Made by a program: the position numbers and the translations under genes. Below are positions 46,227 through 56,176 of a stretch of 64,000 nt of DNA, in pieces. Under the pieces are notes generated by a model. It was not told the DNA's origin and made no database searches. It saw only the letters and a program-made list of their open reading frames with translations. This stretch comes from Dermatemys mawii (lineage: Eukaryota > Chordata > Testudines > Dermatemydidae), in contig ML677386.1 of assembly GCA_007922305.1 (NCBI GenBank), forward strand, positions 13,435,830 to 13,499,829. The letters run 5' to 3'. Numbering within the stretch: the stretch's first letter is position 1; every line of letters begins with the position of its first letter.

Positions 46227-47340
46227 GCCTATGTGCTTCTCCTTGGAAAGAAGAAAAGGTGGGACTGAGATCTATTTCTTGTCTTTGGGATTTGGAATCA
46301 AATGTTTAGACAAATCAGTTCCTAGCTAGTAATACACTATGAAACTTTATGGAAAGCTGAGGATATTCAGATTAATCCTGACTCCCATGTTCCTTATTGT
46401 AGTGTCTGGCATGTCATATGGAAAACTGAAGCAATCATGAAATACAACAGGTAGAAATACCTCTTTACAAGGCATAACTAGAACAGGTGCAGGATCAATA
46501 GTTTCCCACTGTGGGCTAAGAGTTATCTACAGCTCTTCCAAACAGATGTATCTGGAGTTAGAGCTCAGAATGATGCTGGGACTGTTAAATTTGGGAGTAA
46601 AAGGGCTACTAGTAGTTCAGTTTGGCAAGACTCAATTCTTAGTCCTTTCATAAATTCACTGGATAATATCAATGTTCATTTTTAAGCATTTTATTTTTTT
46701 AACAATTTTAATTTTCACAGTTGCTCAAAATAATTGATTTTAAACATTTTTTTAAATTTTCATTTATTTTAATTTTCACATTTGAGGGACATTATTATGG
46801 GTCAGATAATGTGGTGTGTGTCAGACACTAATTATTTAATGACAGATGTTGAGAGTCAAAAAGTTAAAGCTTTATGACCATTAAAACACATTGTCAGCAT
46901 CTCATGTCAAAACATACAAAATAAATATCCTTAAATCAAACTCTCATAAGTTAGCAATCAGAAGTTTTCTTTCTTTGTCTCTCTGTAAATTCTGATTACT
47001 GATGGATATAATTTTTTGTCAGTTGTGTATGTACAGTAAAATCAACATTTACTGACATTTACTGTTTAAAAAGCCTAATCTTCTAAGCCTACTTATAGAT
47101 GGAATCAAATAAGATCACTGTTCAGAGGGGGAACCTTATGGAGATGTGCAAGAATTATATAAACAGTTTTTTCATATTCCCAATCTCAGAAACCCATGGA
47201 AAGAACACAGCATGAATGTAATTCATTGTCCATTTCAGATGAGAGCCTTAGTAACCTGCTCCCCATACCATTTCAAGCCTCAGAGAAGTGAGGACTAGTA
47301 GAATAGGTTCAGTGGAGCCCATTTAAAAGCCTATTGCCTT
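46227..47340. other. Non-coding AT-rich tract
   Basis: No gene or recognised repeat; a short near-duplicate AT-rich phrase ('attttaattttcaca') occurs at about 46706 and 46766. Confidence 0.5.
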
Positions 47341-47379
47341 TAAAGCATTCCCATTTTATTGTCCTCTGTCAATTATGTT

Positions 47380-47720
47380 TTACAGATGGGTGCCAGCCTT
47401 ATTTTTTTGCCAACTTGATCATTACCACTTGATCTTAAATGTTCTCTCAGGACCGCTTTCCAGGTGCATGGTAGCAATAATGATAATAAAAAGAGAATTG
47501 GTCAAATTTTGCCAAGCTCTACTCACTACTCTCCTATTTTATACATCTCAAAAATAGCACTGGCCCCTTTTGCCATAGCATCACACAGAGAGCTTGTGTT
47601 CAGATATTTGTTCATTGTGATCCCTAAATCCTTTTCAGTGTCACTGCTTTCGAGGATACAGTCTCCCATCCTGTATTTATGGCCTAAATTCCTTGAAAAT
47701 GCTTGAATTTCTTTAAACAA
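47380..47720 (-). mobile_element. CR1 LINE fragment, minus strand
   Basis: A minus-strand frame at 47720-47526 reads 'MGDCILESSDTEKDLGITMN' and 'CDAMAKGASAIFEMYKIG', matching the CR1 reverse transcriptase segment with the E-K-D-L-G strand and the following A-K-x-A-x-x-I-L helix. Antisense RT-like sequence seems to continue to about 47380. Both CR1 3' end and catalytic palm are missing. Confidence 0.65.
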
Positions 47721-48039
47721 ACAAACCCACCCTATTTTGAAAGAACATTATACTTGTAAAGTGAATTATTCAAAATTTAGGAAATGCCTGTGCACCCTTA
47801 CTTTAGTCACATTGTATGTATGCTTATCTTTAATTACAAGATCACATACTATTCTTTCCACAGGATCCCTGCTTCATTCATTGACTGGGATGGATGGTGC
47901 TCAGGGATTTAATGAATAAAGTTGCAATGTGTAGTGTGTCTGCCTCATTTGTTGCAGAAATTGGAAAGTGTGTGATGAATAAGGCAGGGACAATAGGATA
48001 AAGAAAATATGGTTGTGCGATTTAGGGAACTGAATGCCA

Positions 48040-48375
48040 CCCTGAAAAACTAAATTCTATCCCTGCCTCTGAGTTTCCATGTGATCCTTGACAAGTCACT
48101 TAAACCAGACTCTTCACAGGTGGCCATAATTGAGTTAATTTTCCATCTAGAGAAAGCTAGTGCTAGATTCGTAGAAGTGCAGAGCACTCACATCTGTAGG
48201 GGAAGTCAATGGGGATTTGTCCTGAGTACTCTGAAAAATCAATCCCACCTAGGCAATTCAACTTGGACATCCAAAATTTGCCAACATGTGGTGATTTGGC
48301 CTTCATGCTGTGTGTCTCAGTTCCCTATCTATACATTTGGGCTAATAGTGTCATCTTACCTTACAATCATGTTGT
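48040..48375 (+). repeat. SINE, plus strand, internally interrupted
   Basis: The body segment 'ctatccctgcctctgagt...gacaagtcacttaaacc' (48057-48104) and the tail segment 'tgtgtctcagttccctatct' through 'gttgtaaagatag' (48309-48383) flank about 180 bp ('gtggccataattgagttaat' ... 'ggacatccaaaatttgcc') that does not belong to the SINE as seen elsewhere in the window, so another repeat fragment may have inserted. Confidence 0.6.
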
Positions 48376-48383
48376 AAAGATAG

Positions 48384-50860
48384 TTAGTTATTTAATATAT
48401 ATATAAAGCACACAAATACTAAGGTAATGAGCATCACAGGTCCACAAAGATATTAATGATTGTGCATTCACTGCAGGGTTTGGAAGGCAGTAAATAAGAC
48501 ATGGGGTCAGGCAGGAAGTGTTGAGTAGAAAAGGACATATTAGATAGTTCTCACTGAATAAGCAATTATACTGTCTGTGCACTGAATGTGGCAGGGTTCC
48601 TGTGGGAAAAAAATAGAATATGAACACATAATTTCAGACTGTATCACAATGCATAAACGTATTAGTATACCACAGACAACCTTGATTCTGGCATTTCCCA
48701 TCCTTGTGAGTGCTTGACTTTGAAGCCTTAACATGCTTTTAACATAGTTTTTTGGATGTGATTATAATTATTTTGGTTTTGTTGGTTTATTGGGACCTGT
48801 ATCCTGACTCATAGCTTTAAGCCAATCAAATTTCACCAACCATCTACTCTTGAATTGGGAGCATTCCATAAAAAAAAATTGAATCTATGCATATGTTTGA
48901 AAGTGGATTGGATTGGGTTTTTTCATTATTTAAAAAATGGTAATATAGCTTTGGGGAAAAAATACCTAAACTCTAGTATCAGGTGGGTTTTTTTGCTAGT
49001 AAAAGGATCAGTGGGTGTTAGTTCATATTGGATTTTAACACAAGAGTTCTGTTTATTATAAGTTTGTTACCATAGAAGTGTAAACTGAAAGGTAGCAATG
49101 ATGAGTTAGTGTAATATATTACATTAAATAAACTTGTCCTGTTAGCGCTGCATGCAAGGCTTTGTTTACATTACAGTAAGCTGTTTTCTGCTGCATTTAC
49201 AATTCTGCTGCACAAATAAATTAAGGGAGCTCATGACAGCATGATTTACTTCCTTCATACAAACTGAAAGGCATTAATATTTTTTTAGCGTATTTGCTTG
49301 TAGGTGGGTGTTCTTTAAAGTTGCTGTATGGGCATCATCATCAACCCTATCATCTAAAAAAGAAAATAGATGAAAGGCTGTCTTATCTCCTTGTTCCCAT
49401 ACATAGAAGAAGGGCAAATATTAAATGTTATATTTAGAATTCAAAGACATCGCAAACAGTATTGAATAACCTTTATAAATACATCCCTCTCTTTTAACAG
49501 GAGGTAAATTTCCATTAAATGGAAAAGTGAGTTTAATCATATGCAAAGATTTGATTGCATATAGGGAGGTACTAAATTCTGCTGTTAAACTGAGTTATTC
49601 TGCTGAAATCCAGTGAATTTATGTTATGCAGGTGTAACTGAATGAGTGATTTTGCCTGCAGTGTCTTTCTTTGGCGATTAAAAGGGGAGAAAGCCAGCCA
49701 GAATTTCAGATCCAGGCTAGGTTTGCAGGGCTGTTAAGTTGGGGGAAGTATCTCTCCTTGGTGATGGATCAGATTTTTTCTTGTGAACAATGAGAGAAGA
49801 ACATTGAACTTCAAATTGCTGTTTTTACAGACTATTTTTTAAAGAGTGAACTTGAATCATGTAGGAGGTTTAGCTGCTCATATGAACATGCCATTAATAA
49901 CAAAAATAGTTTTTTGTTTGGTTTTGAGACTATTGTTAATAGGGGTTAGCTGGGTGGTGGTCAAATTTTTCATTCCTCCATCTCCACCCTTCTGCAGTAA
50001 AATCTGCATCACCTAACACATACCTGTCTATTCCCCTCCTCCTTTCTTTTTGTTCTTCACCTCCCCTCTCTAAAGATATGAGCTCACAGCACAGGGACCT
50101 GGTAACAGAGGGGCAGTACCATGGAAGCAACTGATGCTCTTTCTGTGTGTAGGTCTGTGTTGCATGATCTGACCCATTAAAAAGACACACCGACAAACCG
50201 TTTAAGCCCCCAAATTTAACACAAGTGTGAAGCTGTAAACTATCTTAAGAAATATAATCCTTTGTAGGATTTCTAATTAATATTCCACTGAGCGTTTATT
50301 TTTATAATTCAACACTTAATCTGCAGTAACTTCTACATGTAAACAGAGCAGCATGAACAAGGACGAATACCATATTATGCATACACTGCTTTGTTTATAC
50401 GTAGAATCACAATAGAAACCAAACTTCAACTTTGTAACAGTCCATTACACTTTGTTGCACTGGAGTTTACTTCCATGAATTGCATTTTCACGTCCTTCCA
50501 TTTTCTATATTATCTGGTAAACTACAGATATCCTACTTATAACTTTATCTTTTGGAAGTATGAGGTGTGTTATCTTAACTTGAGTGAGAAAGCACCTTCT
50601 TAGATTGAGAAGGGAACATGTACAGCTCAAACTGTGGCTAAAAAGTTGTGGAAGGTAAACGAACATGTAGGGTGTGTGCGGGGGAGTGGGGCAATGAGAT
50701 CTGTAGACATGGATTTATTAAAAAACCTGTATTTGGAGACATTTATTCTAGTGAATTTGAACTAAATACATAACTTTTAGGCTGTGCTAGAAATTCCCTG
50801 TGAAAATGTATTTTTAATTGTCCTTACCTTCTAGTAAGGAGGAGAGGATGGAAGATGATA
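48384..50860. other. Non-coding AT-rich tract
   Basis: No gene supported and no repeat recognised apart from an old 'gctgaaatccagtgaattt' style phrase near 49600. A pyrimidine-rich patch lies at 50030-50070. Confidence 0.45.
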
Positions 50861-50861
50861 A

Positions 50862-50950
50862 AATACATCTGATGAGAAACAGTCAAATAAACTGTCAAAT
50901 GAGAAACAGTCAAATAAAAATACATCTGATGAGAAACAGTCAAATAAAAA
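50862..50950. repeat. Short tandem repeat, three units
   Basis: Three successive copies of a 27-29-bp unit ending 'gagaaacagtcaaataaa'; the first and third also share 'aatacatctgat'. It lies immediately before the CR1 endonuclease-like sequence and may be part of the CR1 5' region or a local duplication. Confidence 0.85.
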
Positions 50951-50974
50951 AAATCTCATTCAATTATATTACGT

Positions 50975-53690
50975 AATGGCAGACAGCAAAAAAAATGGGA
51001 AGTTTGTAAATGGCTGGTATACCAATGCTAGACGTCTAAATGATAAGATGAGTGAACTAGAGTGCCGTGTATTAAATGAGGATAAAGATATAATAGTGTA
51101 GCGGGGTGGCGACTCACCCCTGCGGCACCTCCTGCTGGTTGCCCAGGGAATTAGCGCTTCCAGCCTCAGAGCACCCTCTGCAGGCTGATGTCTCACTTGC
51201 TGCTGGCCCCATGTCCCTCCTGCACCCCTTTCTGCTGTCCTGCATCCATTCACAGCCCCGGGGTATGTGGGCCGAAATGCCACTGGCTGGAAAACTTCCG
51301 CTTTCAGTGGCATTTTGGCAGGACGAAAATAGACCGCTCGCGATTTCGGTGGTCTCCCAGGGCCAACAATGAAGCCCCCCGCGAGGGTCTCGTGCACCCC
51401 CTTTTGAAGACTACTGCTCTAATCCCCACTTTGCCTTAGTCTGAGCTACTGCCAGTCATCATTAAGCCCCTGCTCCCTGGGGCAGACTGCAGTGTAAGAG
51501 CCAGTCATCACAGGCAAGGGGGTAGAGCCTGCTGTCTTCCTCTACCACCCAGTACCTCTATGGGCCTCTGACCAGGCCTTGCAGCCTGGGGAGTCACCAG
51601 CCTGGAGCTCCCTGGTCATTCTGGCCTTTCCCCAGCTCTGCTTCACTCCCAGTACCCTTTCTCAGACAGCAACCCTGCTCCCTCCAAGGCTGGAGAGAGA
51701 CTGGCTGAGCTCCTGGCTCATAGCCTTTTATAAGGGCCAGCTGGGCCCCAACTGCACTGGCCACAGCTGTGGCTGCTCCCTTAATCAGCCTGGGAGCTGC
51801 TTGCCCCCAGCCACAGCCCTTCCCAGGGCTGTTTTAACCCCTTTTCTTTTAGGAGCAGGGTAGGCACCCTGCTACAAATAGGCATCACAGAAACTTGATG
51901 GAATGAGGATAATCAATGGGACATAGTAATATGAGGGTACAAAATATATTGGAAGGACAGACAGGTTGTGCTGATGGAAGAGTTGCACTACATGTGAAAG
52001 AAAACATAGAATCAAATGAAGTAAAAATCTTAAAGGAACCAAACTGTACCATAGAATGTCTATGGATAGTAATTCCATACTCTAATAATAATAATATAGT
52101 GTTAGGGATATATTACCATCCTGATCAGGATGGAGGTAGTAACTGTGAAATGCTCAGGGAGATTAGAGAGGCTATAAAATAATTAATTAATTAAATAAAC
52201 TTCACTAATAATGGGGATTTCAGCTATCCCAGTGTTAATTGGGTGCATGTCATCTCAGGATGGGATGCAGAAATACAGTTTCTTGATACCTTAAATGACT
52301 ACTCCTTGGAGCAGCTAGTCCTGGAACTCACAAGAGAAATGGCAATTATTGATTTAGTCCTAAGTGGAGCCCAGGATCTGATCCAAGAGGTGAATATAGC
52401 TGGACTGCTTGGTAATAGCAGCCATAATATAATTAAAGTTAACATCCATGTGGCAGAGAAAACAACCACAGCAGCCCAAGACTGTAGCATTTAATTTCAG
52501 AAAGGGGAGCTAAACAAAAATTAGGAGGTTAATTAAAAGATGAAGTGTTGAAAGTGAAATCCCTGCAAGTTGCATGGAAACTTTTTAATGATGCCATAAT
52601 GGAGACTCAACTTAAATGTATACCTCAAATTAAAAAAAAAAGTGTAGTAAGAGAACTAAAAAGGTGCCACCATGGCTAAACAACAAAGTAAAAACAGCAG
52701 TGAGAGGCAAAAATACATCCTTTAAAAAGTGGAAGTTGAATCCTAGTGGAAAAAAGAGCATAATTTCTGGCAAGTGAAGTGTACAAATATAACTAGGAAG
52801 GCTAAAAAAGAATTTGAAGAATAGCTAGCCAAACATTCAAAAAGTAATAGTAATTTTTTTAAGTATATCAGAAACAGGAAGCCTGCTAAACAGCCACTAG
52901 GTGATCGAGGTGCTAAAAGAGCACTCAAGGACAATAAAACCACTGTGGAGAAACTAAATGAACACCATGCTGGGCATCATTAAGAAAGGGATAGATAATA
53001 AGACAGAAAATATTATATTGCCTCTCTATAAATCCATAGTACATCTACATCTTGAATACTGTGTGCAAGTGTAGTCAACCCATCTCAAAGACGATGTATT
53101 GGAATTTGAAAAGGTTAATAAAAGGGTGCCAAAATGATTAGGAGTTATGGAACAGCTTTTGTATGAGGAGAGATTAATAAGACTGGGACTTTTCAGCTTG
53201 GAAAAGAGGTGACCAAAGGGGGATATGATCGAGGTGTATGAAATCATAACTGATGTGGAGAAAGTAAATAAGGAAGTGCTATTTACTCCTCCTCATAACA
53301 CAAAAACTAAATGCCACCAAATGAAATTAATAGGCAGCAGGAAACAAAATGAAGTATTTATTCACACAACTCAGAATTTACCTGTGGAACTCTTTGCCAC
53401 ATGATGTTGTGAAGGCCAAGATTATAATAGGGTTCAAAAAAAAGTTTGATAAATTCATGGAGGATAGATAAATCCATCATTGGTTATTAGCCAGGATGGG
53501 CAGGGATGGTGTCCTTAGCCTCTGCCAGAAGCTAGGAATGAGCAACAGGAAATGGATCACTTGATGATTACCTGTTCTGTTTATTCCCTCTGAGGCACCT
53601 GGCAATTGGCCACTGTCAGAAGACAGGATACTGGGCTAGATAGACCTTTGGTCCGACCCAGTATAGCCATTCTTATGTTCTTGTTCTAAA
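50975..53690 (+). mobile_element. CR1 LINE, endonuclease to 3' end, interrupted and deleted
   Basis: Endonuclease-like sequence starts near 50990 ('NGWYTNARRLNDKMSELECR'), is interrupted at 51092-51881 by a 780-bp element, and resumes at 51882 with 'GITET'. Further endonuclease motifs follow: 'VALHVKENIES' (about 51980) and 'GNSSHNIIKV' (about 52410-52440), where the family's S-D-H catalytic triplet reads S-S-H. At about 52955-52975 the RT N-terminal region ('KYIRNRKPAKQP...') jumps directly to the RT C-terminal 'GIIKKGIDNKTENI', so the catalytic RT core has been deleted. The 3' end includes 'cagtatagccattcttatgttct' near 53660-53685. Non-functional. Confidence 0.88.
51097..51876. mobile_element. 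780-bp TG...CA element inserted in CR1, TSD AATAG
   Basis: Begins TGTAGCGGGGTGGC and ends, in reverse complement, TGTAGCAGGGTGCC (12 of 14). The 5-bp sequence AATAG flanks it exactly (51092-51096 and 51877-51881), and removing the element plus one copy restores the CR1 reading at this point. Interior GC-rich, with a TATA-like 'ccttttataag' at 51724-51734. TG...CA ends with a 5-bp duplication fit a solo LTR; the 14-bp TIR would also fit a DNA element. Related to 11630-12314. Long open frames here (for example 51397-50969 minus) cross the insertion boundary and are spurious. Confidence 0.9.
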
Positions 53691-55307
53691 TCTTTTATTA
53701 TAATCTTTGCTATTCTCTTTCCAGGAAAAATAAAACATACTTGCAATTTGTACTATTTGTTTCAATTACATACATGAATTACATGGCCGTAGGCATCCTG
53801 CTCCACGCCTCCTTGCCCTCTGTCCCTTACCCCCTGGTGGCGAGCTCCAGGCTGGACCACCCCCCGGCAGGGTCCACCGTCTCCAGCGGGCTATTCTCAG
53901 GGCTGCGGTTCCCCCTCGGCGGCTGGGGACCGGCCTAACATTGCTTCTGACTGCCTTATCTCTAGTACATATCTTTTAGTATATGGAACAGAGACAACAT
54001 ACTGAAAATGTTGATGAGTAAAAATAAGCAAGCCTCATGGGGAAACCAGAAATTCACTTAATCTGCTTTTCTGACTTGCATAGCATGACCTGCTTTAACT
54101 GTCTGTGTTATAGATGGGTTTCCAATACACTCTTACATAGTGTGTGAGTTTCTTTTTCTCTTTTCTTTCTGTAAATATGTTCTTTGTATTAAATATGAAA
54201 TAAATAAAAGTTCAGTTGATTATACATTTATTTTTAAATGAACGAATATTAGGCTGTGAGAATATATACTATTTAAACCTCTTTCCTTCTGTTAAGATGG
54301 ATTAGTTTACATTTTATAAATAGATTGGGGTAGTATTTATGGTCATTTATGTTGCCAGTTTCTCTCCCATGGGAAAACTGACCCACCACAAAGTCACAGA
54401 GTCACGGCTCTCAGACCAGGGGAGATCCTGGTAATAGAAGGAAGCTAGAGCCAGAAGCCTGGGCTCCCGGTAGAAATTACTAAAACTGGAGACACTATGA
54501 GGAACAGATGCTGTCAGGAGAATAACTCATTGTGAGTGCCAGAAGAGCCTGAGATGAGTGAGAACTCTTGATTTCAGTGTTGAACTTTATTTCTGAGACA
54601 CTATGAATTATGTGGAATTGTTTGCGGTCATTAAAGCAGCTCCAAACAGAGGGTGGTATTATTCATAAGGGAGATTTTGTCTATCTCATAAGGGTCCATC
54701 AAGAATGAGAACAGAGGGAGGGCACTGCAGAGAAATCTTGTGGCTATGAGGAGGTACTCAGTAAGTGGTAGCCCTGTTACAGTTAATGAAACACTGACCA
54801 AGTCCATTTGCCTTCCAGTGCAGGATAATTTACTACTGTACATTTACGGGTGTTTTCCCAGTCTAGTTTTAAACGTGTCAAGTCCTGGGGCTTCCAGTAC
54901 TTACTGTGGCCTGTAATTATCTAGGTTAATAGGTAGGTCTTGCTGTTGGGAAGCTTTTCTCTATTCTTAGCCTCAGTTTTTCTCTCTCCTAAATTTATCA
55001 CATCACTCCTAGTTAGGCCCAGTTGTATCACCTGTCACAATGCTCTTGTTGTCAGATAGTTTTATGTCGTTATGTCTTCCCTTAGTCCTCACTTAGCCAA
55101 CAGGCATGTTTAACTTTCTAAAAATATTTTCTCATCACAGTAGATCCTTCAAGCCCCCTGCTCAGATTTGCTGCTTTTCTCTATTTGCAGTTCTCCCACG
55201 AACTTTCTGGCAATATGGTGTTCCGAACAAAACCTGATCTTTTGAGTGGAGTCAAAAGAGAGCCAAATAGAGAAGATATACCATTATTTCTGGGCTTCAT
55301 GATATCA
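53691..55307. other. Non-coding tract with a GC-rich patch
   Basis: No gene supported. About 150 bp at 53785-53938 is sharply GC-rich with CpGs against an AT-rich background, flanked by unremarkable sequence; it may be a fragment of an inserted repeat. It keeps a 65-codon frame open (53741-53938) but with no domain. Confidence 0.45.
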
Positions 55308-55315
55308 TGTTAGGG

Positions 55316-55536
55316 CAGTGGTTCTCAAACTTTTGTATTGGTGATCCCTTTCACACAGCAAACCTATGACTGTGACCGCCCCCACTTATAAATTAAAAAA
55401 AAAATTAAAAATGTTTAACATTATTATAAATGCTTGAGGCAAAACAGGGTTTGGGGTGCAAGCTAGCTCGCAACCCTGCTATGTAATAACCTTGTGACTT
55501 CCCGAGGGATCATGACCCCCAGTTCGAGAACGCCTG
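55316..55536. mobile_element. hAT-like MITE, 221 bp
   Basis: TIRs CAGTGGTTCTCAAAC and, right end in reverse complement, CAGGCGTTCTCGAAC (12 of 15). Flanks TGTTAGGG (55308-55315) and TGTTAAGG (55537-55544) form an 8-bp duplication with one mismatch. CAGTGGTTCTCAAA-type ends are a widespread hAT signature in vertebrates. Confidence 0.9.
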
Positions 55537-55544
55537 TGTTAAGG

Positions 55545-56090
55545 CATATGCCACCTAAAACTGTGGTGGCTGCTTTTACTGTCCTACTAGACATCCATTA
55601 GACAGGATGTCTCCTTGGAATATATTTAGGACACCCACAGTAAGGTTCACAGGCTAGGCAGTGAAATAGTGGGAGCTGAAAGAGCAGGGAAGTCAGTCAG
55701 ACCCCAAGAGAGAGAGAAAAAAAGTTTCTCTGCCTAGGGTTCTGCTGTAATCTACAAGGCATACAAGAATAGACAGCAAGTTTTTTGCCATCTTTGTAGT
55801 ACCTTGCACATTTAAATCAAATTTAACAATAGGGATTCGCGAGTAGTTTAAAGAGAAATCCATTTCAGTCTTTTCTATTTTAATTGACTATTAAATGACC
55901 TTTGGAAAAAAAAGACTCGTCACTTGTTAAATAAAAAATTTAATACACAATTAATGCTAAAGAAATAACTGTAAATAAGTTATTCAAGATTTTCAGTATC
56001 AATTACATCAAATCCGCTAAAGCTATATAATTTACTGATGTAAGACGTGAAGTGTCAGAATTGGAATGGCTTGTATAACTTGTGTAAAGT
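55545..56090. other. Non-coding AT-rich tract, possible 3' UTR on the minus strand
   Basis: If the candidate terminal exon at 56091-56174 is real, this stretch would be its 3' untranslated region; an ATTAAA occurs on the minus strand at about 55941-55946. Otherwise it is ordinary AT-rich sequence. Confidence 0.25.
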
Positions 56091-56174
56091 CTAGAGAAGT
56101 TGCTCAGTCTTCATGGGATGCTCAGGAATTCCCCAGGCTGCAGCAGCCACGTAGTTGAGTGAAGATTTCATCAC
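56091..56174 (-). CDS. Candidate 3'-terminal coding exon, unidentified
   Basis: Read on the minus strand, a good acceptor ('gctgcttttcag', AG at 56176-56175) is followed by 84 nt open to a TAG stop at 56093-56091. The frame gives 27 residues including 'LNYVAAAAWGIPEHPM', with less AT-rich codons than the flanks. A second frame is also open for 16 residues ('DEIFTQLRGCCSLGNS') before a stop, so the phase is uncertain. An AT-rich stretch with a possible poly-A signal follows. I do not recognise the protein. Short open exons occur by chance, so this stays a hypothesis. Were it real, its gene would run leftward and its other exons would lie at higher coordinates or outside the window. Confidence 0.25.
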   Translation of the reverse strand: MMKSSLNYVAAAAWGIPEHPMKTEQLL

Positions 56175-56176
56175 CT

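Noticed and set aside
50969..51397. 142-codon minus-strand open frame
   Set aside because: It crosses the boundary between CR1 and the inserted 780-bp element, so it cannot be an ancestral gene.
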